DNA from: Clostridia bacterium
GTDB taxonomy: Bacteria > Bacillota > Clostridia > Oscillospirales > Acutalibacteraceae
Assembly: GCA_029098305.1 (NCBI GenBank)
Contig: JAQXOB010000008.1
Location: forward strand, 1 to 42,135
Length of the DNA stretch: 42,135 nt
Reading direction: 5' to 3'
Position numbers and translations under genes: made by a program
Shown here: one piece after another, positions 8,939-18,373 of the stretch
How positions within the stretch are numbered: the stretch's first letter is position 1
Layout: each line of letters begins with the position of its first letter
Notes under the pieces: model-generated
The model's input: only the letters and a program-made list of their open reading frames with translations
Told to the model about the DNA's origin: nothing
Database searches by the model: none

Positions 8939-10123
8939 ATGAATAATTATACAAGTCTTAACCCAAGACAACATCTAAAAAACTTTTTTTCAAAGCCAAT
9001 TTTTCTTGTTATGGCTATTCTTTGTGCCGGCGCAATGGTACTTTCTATAATTTCGGGATTTTTTGCTGAGCCTCTTACATATGGAGCTTACGAAGTGTTT
9101 CCCGGTTCCGGCTCTATGATAGACCAGTTTGAAAGCTTTGATGATATAACGGTGAGCAATAATGTGAGCTTTATGAGTCCGCTTATATATAGTATTGCTA
9201 TGTTTTTGCTTTACTTCTTGTCAAAAGCCGAAAAAATAACTGTTACACCAAAACCTACCTTTGTTATATTTAAGGTGTTTGCTATCATAGGATTGGTATC
9301 TGTTGGATTTTTGTCGCTTGTGTTTTTTATAATAGCACTGATGTTTGGGTTTTTCCTCGCAGGTATAGACACCTTTGGAGGTATGTTAGACTCGATAGTC
9401 GAGCAAGGTGCACAGAATATGAGCCTTATGTCTGTTAATATGTTAGACTCATATGCATATGATGTTGAAGATTATTTTGGCGTAGGAGGAACGGTTGCTT
9501 TGGTTCTATCCATTGTAATATTGTTGTTCTTCGTGATATTGCTGGCAGCTTGTTTTATCTATCTTATATCTATGCTCAAATACTCTTCTTCGCTGAACAA
9601 AAGCTTAGAAGAGCCTTATCTGCATAATAAAGGCGCAAAGCTGTTTGGTGTATTCTCTGTGATAATGGGAGTTTCAACTATATTGAGTTTAGCATATGTG
9701 GGTATATTGTTTGTAGCTGTTGAAGATTTCGTTTCAGCTACTCCGTTTTATGTTTTGCAAATACTTGCGGGATTGTGTATGGGATGCTATAATATTCTTT
9801 TCGGAGTGATGTCTGTTAAGTATGCAAGCTATGCGAAGAATGTAAACAATGGCTTGGCTGAGGAATATAAAAATTACTATTACAACAATCCTCAGTATAA
9901 TCCGTATCATAATAATCAGAATGCAACGCCATATCAGAGCGTGCCTTATGGCGCTTCAAATAACAATTATTATAATGTGCCAAACGGTAATCAGTACGCA
10001 CCATATTCTGAAGAACAATATGGGCCAAATATGCAAAACAATCAATATTATCAAAATAACAATCGGCAGGAAGATCAGTTTACAGAGAACCCATATTCCG
10101 GATCTGATTCTCAACAAAACTGA
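8939..10123 (+). CDS. Multi-pass membrane protein with Asn/Tyr/Gln-rich tail
   Basis: Function not recognised. The 394 residues contain about six or seven hydrophobic helices within residues 20-300. A tail of roughly 85 residues follows, almost entirely Asn, Tyr, Gln, Pro and Ser (for example NNPQYNPYHNNQN), and is low-complexity and probably disordered. I chose ATG 8939 over 8933 because GAGGAG lies 9 nt from the former and only 3 nt from the latter. It sits directly behind nth; that link is probably only transcriptional. Confidence 0.85.
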   Translation: MNNYTSLNPRQHLKNFFSKPIFLVMAILCAGAMVLSIISGFFAEPLTYGAYEVFPGSGSMIDQFESFDDITVSNNVSFMSPLIYSIAMFLLYFLSKAEKITVTPKPTFVIFKVFAIIGLVSVGFLSLVFFIIALMFGFFLAGIDTFGGMLDSIVEQGAQNMSLMSVNMLDSYAYDVEDYFGVGGTVALVLSIVILLFFVILLAACFIYLISMLKYSSSLNKSLEEPYLHNKGAKLFGVFSVIMGVSTILSLAYVGILFVAVEDFVSATPFYVLQILAGLCMGCYNILFGVMSVKYASYAKNVNNGLAEEYKNYYYNNPQYNPYHNNQNATPYQSVPYGASNNNYYNVPNGNQYAPYSEEQYGPNMQNNQYYQNNNRQEDQFTENPYSGSDSQQN

Positions 10124-10156
10124 TTTATTATAAAACGAAGTTATACCGAAAAATGG

Positions 10157-10471
10157 GTGATAATTACGATAGGAACGAGAAAAGCATTAAAAATACTATT
10201 AGGTGTTTTAATTATGTGGCTGGTATTTTTTGTGTGTGACTTTTCACTGGCCAGCCATCACAGAGATCCTGTGTTTTGTCTTACCAGAGAGTATATCTCA
10301 GAGAATGATAAGGACTATTTGGGTCTATTTTATAGAATAAAAAAGGAAGTAGCATATACAGATGAAAATGGCGAAGAAGTGATCACCTATGTGCTGATGC
10401 CGTGGTTTAGCGATGATCTCAAATACCACTTTAGCATTGGGTCATATTATGACAAATACAAATACAAATAA
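10157..10471 (+). CDS. Small membrane-anchored hypothetical protein
   Basis: A 104-residue protein with an N-terminal hydrophobic segment (about 9-28) followed by a short extracytoplasmic domain. The pattern DPVFCLTREY...YLGLFYRIKKEV resembles small exported clostridial proteins of unknown function in which a DPIF...YYGLGY motif recurs; this is from memory, not a search. The start is GTG with no clear Shine-Dalgarno, so the 5' end is uncertain. An ATG at 10153 in another frame gives only about 28 codons. Confidence 0.6.
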   Translation: MIITIGTRKALKILLGVLIMWLVFFVCDFSLASHHRDPVFCLTREYISENDKDYLGLFYRIKKEVAYTDENGEEVITYVLMPWFSDDLKYHFSIGSYYDKYKYK

Positions 10472-10796
10472 TTAGTATAATCTTTTTAAATCTTAAGTTA
10501 AAATAATTTTTTAAATCTGTCTAAAATTGATGCTGTTAATTGTTTATATATCAGTGGTTCGAAAAAATAGATGACCGATATTATTTTTGAACCAATGGTT
10601 TATTAAATATACAGCATTGTATTTTAATAAACAAAGGAAAGCTTTAGAATGTCTGCTATAATGCTATGTTTTTTGATATTTTTTATTGCTTTGTGTTTTT
10701 ATGATACCGAGGGTATATAAAAAATATTCAAAAAAAACATAGTATTAACCTAGGGACCTTTTAAGGGTGACCAAAAAATTTACGGAGGTAATTATT
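10472..10796 (+). other. Gene-free leader region upstream of the SH3-dockerin gene
   Basis: AT-rich, no ORF. It holds a hairpin (GGTTC near 10556 pairing with GAACC near 10594 through A/T-rich arms), an extended -10 element TGCTATAAT at 10654-10662, and a leader of about 130 nt before the ribosome site. I do not recognise a known riboswitch in it. Confidence 0.45.
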
Positions 10797-13700
10797 ATGA
10801 ACAGTATCCACGATTCAAAGAAAATCGGGAACAAGGGTATGAAGCTTACTTCTATTCTTTTGGCTGTGTTGATGATATTCAGCATAATGATCACAGCTGT
10901 TCCCGTGTCTGCAAGCGCTGCTGAAAACAGCACTGTGGTTTCACAGGATGGCGAGCTAGGCAAATATAAGGTAACTTTAGCAACAGGTAACCTTATTCTT
11001 CGCTCAACAGCAAGCACAAGTGGCGATCAGCTTGCATTCGTTCCTAACGGAACAATCGTAGATGTTACAGAAATCTCAAATGGTTTTGGAAAAACATCTT
11101 ACAACGGCAAAGTAGGCTGGCTCTATATGGGCTATCTCACAAAGGTAGCAGATTCTGCAGAAGACGAGTATTTGGTTGGCGAGTATGTAGTAATCACAGA
11201 TGGCGGCAACCTCATTCTTCGTGCAGAACCAAGCGAAAGCGGCAAACAGCTCACTGTTGTTCCAAACTATACAGATGTATATGTTACAGAGATTACAAAC
11301 GGCTATGGAAAAACAACCTATAACGGTCAAACCGGTTGGCTTTCAATGCAGTATCTCTCAAAGACAGTTGTAATTCATCCAAGCTATGAGGATGGTCTTT
11401 ACCTTATTTCTGTAGGTGCAGGCTCAAACCTCGTAATGCGTGATACAGCTAGCTCATCAGGCAAGCAGGTTACTCTTGTTCCTGATGGTAAGTATGTTAC
11501 AGTAACAGAGACAAAAGATGGCTATGGTAAGATTACATACAATGGTTACACAGGCTGGATCTCAATGGCTTATGTTGTATCTGCTGATGCACACATTGCT
11601 CCCGGTGCACCATCTACTCCTGGTACATACTATGTTGCAACAGAAGAGGGCAACCTCATTCTTCGTGACACAAACGGCACAGAGGGCAAGATTCTTGATT
11701 TCATTCCAAGAGGCTCTACAATCGTTATATCAGAAGTAAATAATGGTTGGGGAAGAACAACATTTAACGGCAAGGCTGGCTGGGTATCAATGAATTACCT
11801 CAGAGCAAAGTCTGACGATGTTGTTGAAGGTGACAATACAGAGACTACTATCGGTGTATACAAGGTTACAACAAACGGCGGAAACCTCGTTCTTCGTGAC
11901 GCTCCAAGCGCTAGCGGAAAGCAGGTTGCTCTCGTTCCAAACGGTACTCTTGTTACTATCACAGAGCTTCAAAACGGCTACGGCAAAACAACCTACAACA
12001 ATCAAACAGGTTGGCTTGCACTTTCTTACCTCATTGCATATTCAGGTTCTGCTGATGATGATACATCATCATACAAGGTTCCGGGAAGCTATCAGGTAAC
12101 AGTATCATCCGGCAACCTTATTCTTCGTGATTCTGCTGAGAACGGTACAATGATCGATTTGATTCCTAAGGGAACAATCCTCTATGTAACAGAGGTTAAA
12201 AACGGCTATGGTAAGGTAACTTACAATGGCAAAACAGGCTGGGTATCAATGAACTACCTCACATATGTGTCTGATTCACCTTCCACATCTACAGATTCTA
12301 ACCCTGTAACAGGTCAGACCGGCACATATATCATTACAACAAATGGTAGTGGACTCAACCTCAGAGCTGAGCCAAATTCAGCATCTAGAGTTTACTTCTC
12401 AATTCCTAACGGCACAAAGGTTGTTATTACAGAGGTAGTAAACGGCTATGGTAAAACAACATACAATGGTCAAACCGGTTGGTTATCAATGAACTACCTC
12501 GTATTTGTTTCAGACGATGGTTCTGTTTCAGTTGATCTTCAGCCTGGTGAATACAGAGTTGCTACATCAAGCGGTAACCTCATTCTTCGCAAAGAGGCTT
12601 CATCTGCAAGTGATATACTCACATCTATCCCAAGTGGTAAAGTTCTTACAATCACAGAGTTTAAGAACGGCTATGGTAAAACAACATACAACGGCCTCAC
12701 AGGTTGGGTATCAGCTAATTACCTTGTAAAGGCAGGCGACGTTGTAGGTCCTGTTGTAACAAATGGTAGATATCAAGTAACAACAAAAGATCCTAACAGC
12801 GCACTTATCCTTCGTGAAGAGCCATCTGCAGGTAGCAGACGTTTAGACATCGTTCCTAATGGTGCTATCGTAACAATCACAGAAGTTTACAACGGCTTTG
12901 GTAAGACAACATACAACGGCCAGACAGGTTGGCTTTCACTTCTCTATCTAACAGCTTTAGAAGACGGTGATAACAGAATCGGTAGCTATCAGGTTACAAC
13001 TGCTGAGAGTAACCTTGTTCTTCGTGAGAAGCCAGCAACAGATTCATTAAAGCTCACATCTATTCCAAAGGGAACAATCATCTATATTTCTGAGGTTAAA
13101 GATGGTTGGGGTAAAACAAGATACAACGGCCTTGACGGTTGGGTAGCTATGAACTACCTCACATTTGTAAGCGATAGCGATATAGCTACAGATACAGGTT
13201 CTTCAGACGCAAACAACCCAGGTAACTACACAGTTACTACAAACGGCGGTAACCTCATTCTTCGTGATGCTCCAAGTGCTAGTGGCAAGCAGCTTGCTCT
13301 TATCCCTAACGGCACTGTTCTCGCAATCACAGAGATCAAAGACGGCTATGGCAAAACAAGATACAACGGTATCGATGGTTGGGTATCAATGTCATACCTC
13401 AAAGCCGGCGGTAGCACAGGCGATGACAAGGGTTATGCTCTTGGTAACTACAAGGTAGTATTAACCTCCGGTAACCTCAATCTCCGTGAACAGCCAAACA
13501 TATCTGCAAACGTAATCGAAATGATTCCAAATGGAACAGCACTCGTTATCACAGAAGTTAGAAACGGCTGGGGTAAAACAACATACAACGGCAAGACAGG
13601 CTGGGTATCAATGGCTTACCTCGTATATGTTCCAAGCAATGATAATTCTGACAATGAGATCAACGGTGGCAGTGACGATGAGATAACTGAAGAGTTGACA

Positions 13701-14609
13701 CTTCCATATGTAGTAGATGATAATTATTGCGATTCTTTGGCAGTATATGAGAGCGCATCTACAGAGTCAGAAAAGGTTGGCACAATCAATGCATTAGAGG
13801 TAGTATACCTCCACAAAGTTTCCGGCGACTGGGGCTACATCTCATACGAAGATGAAGATGGAAACGTTATCTCCGGTTGGGTAAGAATGGATATGCTCAC
13901 AAATCTCTATGTTTACAATGGTAGCACAGAGGGTGCATCTAAGGGTGCAGTTATGTATGTTCTCACACTCGACAAAGACGGTGCAATCAACCTCCACGAG
14001 GAAAAGAGCATCTTCTCTAAGGTTCTCACAAGAATTCCAAACGGTAGACTTCTCTATGTTCAAGAGATTGACGGAGCATGGGCAAAGGTTACTTACAATG
14101 GTAAGACAGGTTGGATTCTTCACACATTCCTCACAGTAGGCGATACAAAGGCTATCAAGGATGCTATAGATGATTATCTCAGAAATCATCCAAACGAAGA
14201 TATCGACTATGAGAAGCTCCTCAACGATATCCTCGATAAGCTAGGCCTTAACGACAAGGAAGACGAGAATACTGATAACGAAATCGATAAGGATTCAAAC
14301 CTTGATAACGATATCATAAAGGATCCTAACGATGGCGAGTTAGATAGCGACAATACAAACAATGGCTCTGACAGCGACATCATTTCTCCAGAACCACAAG
14401 TTCTCTATGGTGACGTTGACGTGAACGGCAAAGTAAACATGGAAGACGTTGTTCTCTTCCAGAGAGTTGTTGCTAAGCTTGACGATTTCAAAGCTCAAGG
14501 CTTTAAGAATGCAGACGTAAATGGCGATGGCGTGAGAAACATGGAAGACATCGTTCTCATCCAGCAGTACATTGCAGAGCTTATTAAGCACTTCCCTGTT
14601 GAGGAATAA
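10797..14609 (+). CDS. Giant secreted SH3-repeat protein with C-terminal dockerin
   Basis: A 1270-residue exported protein. The signal peptide spans residues 1-41 (hydrophobic core about 18-36, cleavage near SASA/AEN). From about residue 55, fourteen bacterial SH3 (SH3b) units of 60-75 residues follow, each with the pattern GNLILR...VPNGT...TEVxNGYGKTTYNGxTGWVSMNYL; units 13 and 14 are the most diverged. An acidic Asp/Asn linker leads to a type I dockerin with both calcium loops intact (DVDVNGKVNMED and DVNGDGVRNMED). SH3b repeats typically bind cell-wall peptide; the dockerin would dock onto a cohesin, none of which is in the window. Units 5 and 11 are nearly identical, suggesting recent internal duplication. 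GGAGG lies 8 nt before ATG 10797. No catalytic domain is visible. Confidence 0.93.
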   Translation: MNSIHDSKKIGNKGMKLTSILLAVLMIFSIMITAVPVSASAAENSTVVSQDGELGKYKVTLATGNLILRSTASTSGDQLAFVPNGTIVDVTEISNGFGKTSYNGKVGWLYMGYLTKVADSAEDEYLVGEYVVITDGGNLILRAEPSESGKQLTVVPNYTDVYVTEITNGYGKTTYNGQTGWLSMQYLSKTVVIHPSYEDGLYLISVGAGSNLVMRDTASSSGKQVTLVPDGKYVTVTETKDGYGKITYNGYTGWISMAYVVSADAHIAPGAPSTPGTYYVATEEGNLILRDTNGTEGKILDFIPRGSTIVISEVNNGWGRTTFNGKAGWVSMNYLRAKSDDVVEGDNTETTIGVYKVTTNGGNLVLRDAPSASGKQVALVPNGTLVTITELQNGYGKTTYNNQTGWLALSYLIAYSGSADDDTSSYKVPGSYQVTVSSGNLILRDSAENGTMIDLIPKGTILYVTEVKNGYGKVTYNGKTGWVSMNYLTYVSDSPSTSTDSNPVTGQTGTYIITTNGSGLNLRAEPNSASRVYFSIPNGTKVVITEVVNGYGKTTYNGQTGWLSMNYLVFVSDDGSVSVDLQPGEYRVATSSGNLILRKEASSASDILTSIPSGKVLTITEFKNGYGKTTYNGLTGWVSANYLVKAGDVVGPVVTNGRYQVTTKDPNSALILREEPSAGSRRLDIVPNGAIVTITEVYNGFGKTTYNGQTGWLSLLYLTALEDGDNRIGSYQVTTAESNLVLREKPATDSLKLTSIPKGTIIYISEVKDGWGKTRYNGLDGWVAMNYLTFVSDSDIATDTGSSDANNPGNYTVTTNGGNLILRDAPSASGKQLALIPNGTVLAITEIKDGYGKTRYNGIDGWVSMSYLKAGGSTGDDKGYALGNYKVVLTSGNLNLREQPNISANVIEMIPNGTALVITEVRNGWGKTTYNGKTGWVSMAYLVYVPSNDNSDNEINGGSDDEITEELTLPYVVDDNYCDSLAVYESASTESEKVGTINALEVVYLHKVSGDWGYISYEDEDGNVISGWVRMDMLTNLYVYNGSTEGASKGAVMYVLTLDKDGAINLHEEKSIFSKVLTRIPNGRLLYVQEIDGAWAKVTYNGKTGWILHTFLTVGDTKAIKDAIDDYLRNHPNEDIDYEKLLNDILDKLGLNDKEDENTDNEIDKDSNLDNDIIKDPNDGELDSDNTNNGSDSDIISPEPQVLYGDVDVNGKVNMEDVVLFQRVVAKLDDFKAQGFKNADVNGDGVRNMEDIVLIQQYIAELIKHFPVEE

Positions 14610-14659
14610 TATCTTAACAAATAATTGATTAGATAATCTAATTAGTTAAAAAATATCAG

Positions 14660-14703
14660 CACCCGATATCAAGTGTTTCGTTTGGTATCGGGTGATTTTT
14701 TTA
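14660..14703 (+). terminator. Rho-independent terminator after the SH3-dockerin gene
   Basis: CACCCGATA pairs with TATCGGGTG (right arm ending at 14694), followed by ATTTTTTT. Confidence 0.88.
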
Positions 14704-14729
14704 CTTTAAATTAAAAAAAGGTAAAATGG

Positions 14730-14757
14730 TTGACAAAATAATATTTTGTTGTAAAAT
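14730..14757 (+). promoter_or_regulatory. SigA promoter with an internal palindrome (candidate operator)
   Basis: Consensus TTGACA and TAAAAT are spaced 16 nt apart. The spacer holds an inverted repeat: ACAAAAT (14733-14739), 3 nt, ATTTTGT (14743-14749). A dyad between -35 and -10 is a classic repressor position; the regulator is unknown. Confidence 0.6.
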
Positions 14758-14802
14758 ATATAGGTGTAAAATAAATTTACTTATATATTCGGAGGAATAA
14801 AA

Positions 14803-15687
14803 ATGTCAGACGATGCTAACGGGCGAAGTAATCAGCTCAAAAAGAATAACCAAAGTGAAAAGAAACAGTCAGTTTTCTCAAAGATTTTTAAGATAAGACA
14901 AAAGGAAGTCACAGAGGAAGAGATAATCGAAACTGCAAATGATGCAAGGCTCACAGGAGCTATTGACGATAACACCAGCAGACTGATAGAGAGAGTTATT
15001 GATTTTGCAGATACCGATGCAGGCGATATTATGACTCACCGTATCGAAATGACAGCTATAGAAGACACCGGCACAATAAACGAGCTGGTAGAGCTGGCTA
15101 TAGAATCAGGTAGATCACGAATTCCGGTGTATCATGAGGATATCGACAGTATCGTAGGAGCTGTTCACGTTAAAGATTTGCTGAGGTATATCGGCAAGGA
15201 TTCGCCGGATGATGTTAAGATAACCGATATAATGCGACCGGTTCTTTTTGTACCTAGTTCTAAGGTGTGCAGTGAGCTTTTCTCTGAGATGACATCTAAG
15301 AAGACTCAGATAGCTATCGTGGTGGATGAATATGGCGGCACAGAGGGCCTTATCACTATGGAAGACATGCTAGAGGAAATAGTGGGCAATATTCAGGATG
15401 AATATGACGATGAGGAAGAGAATGTAGTTCAAATTTCTGACAATATATTCAATGTGGATGGTGCTACCGACATTGAGGAGATAGAAGAGCTGGTGGGCAG
15501 AGAGATACCGCATGGCGATTGCGAAACAGTTGCCGGACTAATGCTCGATGTGCTTGGAGGCTTTCCTGAAGGTGATGATCATCCGTGCGTCAGAGTAGGC
15601 GAGCTAAAGCTTACAGCTGATGAATTTGAAGATAGAAGAATCACTAAGATTACAATTGAGATTGAAAAGCAAGAGCAAAACGTATAA
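14803..15687 (+). CDS. CorC/HlyC-family CBS-domain protein
   Basis: Cytoplasmic protein of the CorC/TlyC type. The 294 residues match CorC length and lack the membrane DUF21 domain. Two CBS motifs are visible (ITHR-like IMTHRIEM...GRSRIPVY near 85-110; ITDIMRPVLFVP...IAIVVDEYGGTEGLITMEDMLEEIVG near 145-205), then a C-terminal CorC_HlyC transporter-associated domain (about 212-288). Family members bind adenine nucleotides and are linked to Mg2+/Co2+ efflux or membrane homeostasis; the precise role here is inferred. CGGAGG precedes the ATG. Its promoter has an operator-like dyad and a terminator follows, so it is a single-gene unit. Confidence 0.9.
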   Translation: MSDDANGRSNQLKKNNQSEKKQSVFSKIFKIRQKEVTEEEIIETANDARLTGAIDDNTSRLIERVIDFADTDAGDIMTHRIEMTAIEDTGTINELVELAIESGRSRIPVYHEDIDSIVGAVHVKDLLRYIGKDSPDDVKITDIMRPVLFVPSSKVCSELFSEMTSKKTQIAIVVDEYGGTEGLITMEDMLEEIVGNIQDEYDDEEENVVQISDNIFNVDGATDIEEIEELVGREIPHGDCETVAGLMLDVLGGFPEGDDHPCVRVGELKLTADEFEDRRITKITIEIEKQEQNV

Positions 15688-15703
15688 GCTTAAAATAAAT
15701 AAT

Positions 15704-15743
15704 ACAGCCGGAGGATAGAGAAAAATCCTCCGGCTGTTATTTT
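15704..15743 (+). terminator. Rho-independent terminator after the CBS gene
   Basis: Twelve-bp stem: ACAGCCGGAGGA (15704-15715) pairs with TCCTCCGGCTGT (15726-15737), then TATTTTTT. Confidence 0.92.
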
Positions 15744-15770
15744 TTAGGCTTTGTTTTAAAAGAAATAAAA

Positions 15771-15816
15771 GTAGCGATACAGGGTCCTTTTAGGGATTTG
15801 CATCGCTACCTTTTTT
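15771..15816 (+). terminator. Second, probably bidirectional terminator between convergent genes
   Basis: GTAGCGAT (15771-15778) pairs with ATCGCTAC (15802-15809), followed by CTTTTTT. The A-rich left flank gives a partial T tail on the minus strand, so it may also end the NlpC gene. Confidence 0.75.
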
Positions 15817-15865
15817 ATATCATACTGCGCTATTATGTCCAGCAGATATTTACAATATATTTTAA

Positions 15866-17812
15866 TTATCTTCTGATAACCTTTTCACGTTTTTTGCTAT
15901 ACTTCTGAGTGTACACAGGATAGGCAGATTTTTTTCTTATGTTCTTTTTTGATGTTGTATTTAGCATAATAACTACAACTATCATCATAGATATTATTAA
16001 ACCAATTATGGCTAACTTTACTGCCGTTTGTGTGTTTTTATCCTTGAGAATGACAGATTCAGAATTGAGATAGCCTGCCTGCTCAAAAACTTTTGCATTT
16101 ATAGTTTCGCTGATAACAACAGACTCACCACTTGTAGAAATATTCATTCGGGCTTGCTCGGTTTCGAGAGTTTTCATAAAGTATTCATCTACAATACCTG
16201 TTTGCTCAAGACCAAATTTCTTTTGTGCAGATAATACTGCCAGCCTTGTGGTTTCGTCGTATAGTCCGTTTAGAAGACCATCATACATATCAAGTGCCAT
16301 CAGCTTTATCTGAATATCCTTTACATCGTCACCGATATATCCCATCTGAAGCTTGTTATAATCCGGTGACTTAGGAGCTGATGAGGAATAAAGATAATTA
16401 ATATCTTCTTTGGTGAGATAATCGGTATGTTCTATGCCGAGTGTATCTTGATATGAATGAAGAGCATTCAATGTGTCATCGTCAAATTCTTCTGTTGGAG
16501 TACCAACGAGATATCGCAGGTCGATCAATCTCTGCTGAATAGCTCTTACGCTATCGCCTTTCATTCCGTAAGACACATTGCCTTCGTTAGGGTTAGAAAT
16601 TGCGCTTTCGTCAAAAAGCAAGTCATAGGTGAGACTGTCGATCACACCGGTACTGTATAGTCCGTTAGCAGACTGGAACTGTGACACTGCTATGGCTGTA
16701 ACCTCTCCAAAATAACCTGTTGGGTCATCATAAAAATAGCCGAGCTCTTGCAATCTCTGCTGTGCTTTTAGAGAATCCTCGGTGTAATCTCCCAGTGTGA
16801 TATCTTCGAATTGAAGAACAGGTGCATCGTCTGCATAAACAGCTTCAAGAGTTTCTTCATCTGCTACACCGGTAATATTTAGCGATGCAGCCTCCTGAAA
16901 TTCACATACAGCAGTTTGTGTAAGGCTTCCATAGAAGTCGGTTACATCAGTATCAAAGTATCCAAGATTTTTTAATCTGGTCTGAAGCTTCTTTACATCT
17001 GCTCCCATATATCCGCTATAGAGAGTGGTATATTTGCTTTTTGTTGGTTTTGGTGAGGATGTAGATGAGCTAGAATCATCAGTATAGGAATCATTGTTAT
17101 AGCTATCGTTGTTGTAGCTATAGTCAGAATAGCTGTATGAGTCATCGTTAGTGTTAGATGATGAGTTGTTGGTAGAAACGTTCACGCTGGAATAATCAGT
17201 GGCTAGGTAGGCACTGTCGTCCGGTGAATAGTCTGATCTTCCATAGGCATCAAAGGTGTAGTAGCCACCGTCTATCTCACGGGATGTGCTTGCAAGATAT
17301 TCGCCGTTTTCATAATAATAGCTATCGCCCTGGAATTTAACCCAGCCTGTGTTTGGATAGTTGACACCGGCTACCTTGAACCATGATGTCCAGCTTTTAG
17401 TGTAAACTGACTGATAGCATATTCCGTAGTATTCGCTACGTGCATCTACAGCCATTCCGCCTCCTACATACACTCCCACATGGCCGGGCTGATATAGTCC
17501 CAAACCATGAATATTAGGTATGCCATTGCAGATATAGCCGGATTCCGGTGAAGAATACAGCATACTAGTACGTATGCCTCCTACGCCGTTGTAGGTGCAG
17601 ATTAGTCCTGAGCAGTCTACAGCGCCTTCAGATGAACCGCCATAAACATAAGACCAACCACTATAATAAGCATTAAGCACGTGTGCCGAAAGTCCAACTC
17701 CGGTGGAAGAATCGGCACTTGCGCTTGGTATAAAAAGCGATGAAGCAGTAAGAACAATTGACATTGCAATAGATGCAAAAGACTTAACTAATGTTACAAG
17801 TGATTTTTTCAT
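15866..17812 (-). CDS. Secreted NlpC/P60 peptidase with four PG-binding domains and C-terminal membrane anchor
   Basis: Predicted D-glutamyl-(meso-diaminopimelate or lysine) endopeptidase acting on the cell wall, 648 residues. Signal peptide 1-33. NlpC/P60 domain about 42-150 with catalytic C67 (AVDCSGL) and H111 (GHVGVYVGGGM). A choline-binding-like segment (WVKFQGDSYYYENGEYL, 157-173) and a Ser/Asn/Tyr-rich linker (195-255) come next. Four PG_binding_1-type domains follow (about 262-327, 337-400, 413-475, 487-551), then a transmembrane helix (598-617) and a strongly basic tail (KKREKVIRR end). A C-terminal anchor with a charged tail and no LPxTG is unusual for this class. AAGGAG precedes ATG 17812; the longer open frame upstream is not supported. 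Confidence 0.93.
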   Translation of the reverse strand: MKKSLVTLVKSFASIAMSIVLTASSLFIPSASADSSTGVGLSAHVLNAYYSGWSYVYGGSSEGAVDCSGLICTYNGVGGIRTSMLYSSPESGYICNGIPNIHGLGLYQPGHVGVYVGGGMAVDARSEYYGICYQSVYTKSWTSWFKVAGVNYPNTGWVKFQGDSYYYENGEYLASTSREIDGGYYTFDAYGRSDYSPDDSAYLATDYSSVNVSTNNSSSNTNDDSYSYSDYSYNNDSYNNDSYTDDSSSSTSSPKPTKSKYTTLYSGYMGADVKKLQTRLKNLGYFDTDVTDFYGSLTQTAVCEFQEAASLNITGVADEETLEAVYADDAPVLQFEDITLGDYTEDSLKAQQRLQELGYFYDDPTGYFGEVTAIAVSQFQSANGLYSTGVIDSLTYDLLFDESAISNPNEGNVSYGMKGDSVRAIQQRLIDLRYLVGTPTEEFDDDTLNALHSYQDTLGIEHTDYLTKEDINYLYSSSAPKSPDYNKLQMGYIGDDVKDIQIKLMALDMYDGLLNGLYDETTRLAVLSAQKKFGLEQTGIVDEYFMKTLETEQARMNISTSGESVVISETINAKVFEQAGYLNSESVILKDKNTQTAVKLAIIGLIISMMIVVVIMLNTTSKKNIRKKSAYPVYTQKYSKKREKVIRR

Positions 17813-17873
17813 CAAACATTTTCTCCTTACAAAAATTAGCATTTTATGACCTAAAAAGACATAATTACAAACT

Positions 17874-17908
17874 GTTACAAGTTTAGCACATTTTTGTAAC
17901 CTTTTCAA
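17874..17908 (-). promoter_or_regulatory. Promoter of the NlpC/P60 gene with flanking inverted repeat
   Basis: On the minus strand TTGAAA, 17 nt, TAAACT. A 7-bp inverted repeat GTTACAA/TTGTAAC (17874-17900) brackets the -10 and may be an operator. Confidence 0.6.
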
Positions 17909-17982
17909 GTGAAATATAAAAATATTTGACAAAAATCGAGAGTTTTTTTTGTAACTATTTTTGGAAAAAAGGGAGTGATAGT

Positions 17983-18267
17983 ATGACGTGCAGAGTATGC
18001 GATCTGAGGAACAAAGAAGTGATATGCAAAGGCAATGGAGTGAAGCTTGGCTGTGTGGATGATGTTTTAATTAATGTTAAAGATGCAAGGCTTGTTGCTA
18101 TAGTCATATATGGCAGACTCAAGTGTTTTGGGCTTCTTGGCAGATGTGATGATATTGTGATCAACTGGGAAAATATTGCGTTAATTGGCGAAGATACCAT
18201 CCTTGTGGACTACAACAGCACTGTGCCAAGGAGCAAAAAGCGAAAGTTGCCGATGAGATTTTTTTAA
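17983..18267 (+). CDS. YlmC/YmxH-family PRC-barrel protein
   Basis: A 94-residue protein of the YlmC/YmxH sporulation-associated family. It opens with the typical CRVCDLRNKEVICKGNGVKLGCVDDVLIN pattern of a PRC-barrel fold and includes GRLKCFGLLGRCDDIVINWENI in the middle. It ends with a basic KRKLPMRFF tail. GGGAGTGA lies 6 nt upstream of ATG 17983. In other Clostridia this family often lies near sigG or spore genes; here it stands alone, divergent from the NlpC hydrolase. Exact function is not established. Confidence 0.88.
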   Translation: MTCRVCDLRNKEVICKGNGVKLGCVDDVLINVKDARLVAIVIYGRLKCFGLLGRCDDIVINWENIALIGEDTILVDYNSTVPRSKKRKLPMRFF

Positions 18268-18373
18268 ATATGATAGAAGCATATAAAAAAAGGGTTTGAA
18301 ATAAAGTTCTAATAGAAGGAAGCTCAAGATATCAAAACAACTTTAAATGTAAAAACTCGTCTTTGATTTCTTC

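Noticed and set aside
10153-10240. ATG at 10153 as start of a small gene or evidence of a frameshift
   Set aside because: It gives only about 28 codons; the GTG frame contains a plausible membrane segment and a full small protein without needing a frameshift.
10472-10796. Riboswitch (for example cyclic-di-GMP or cyclic-di-AMP) in the leader
   Set aside because: None of the conserved motifs of these classes could be found; only a simple hairpin and a promoter are visible.
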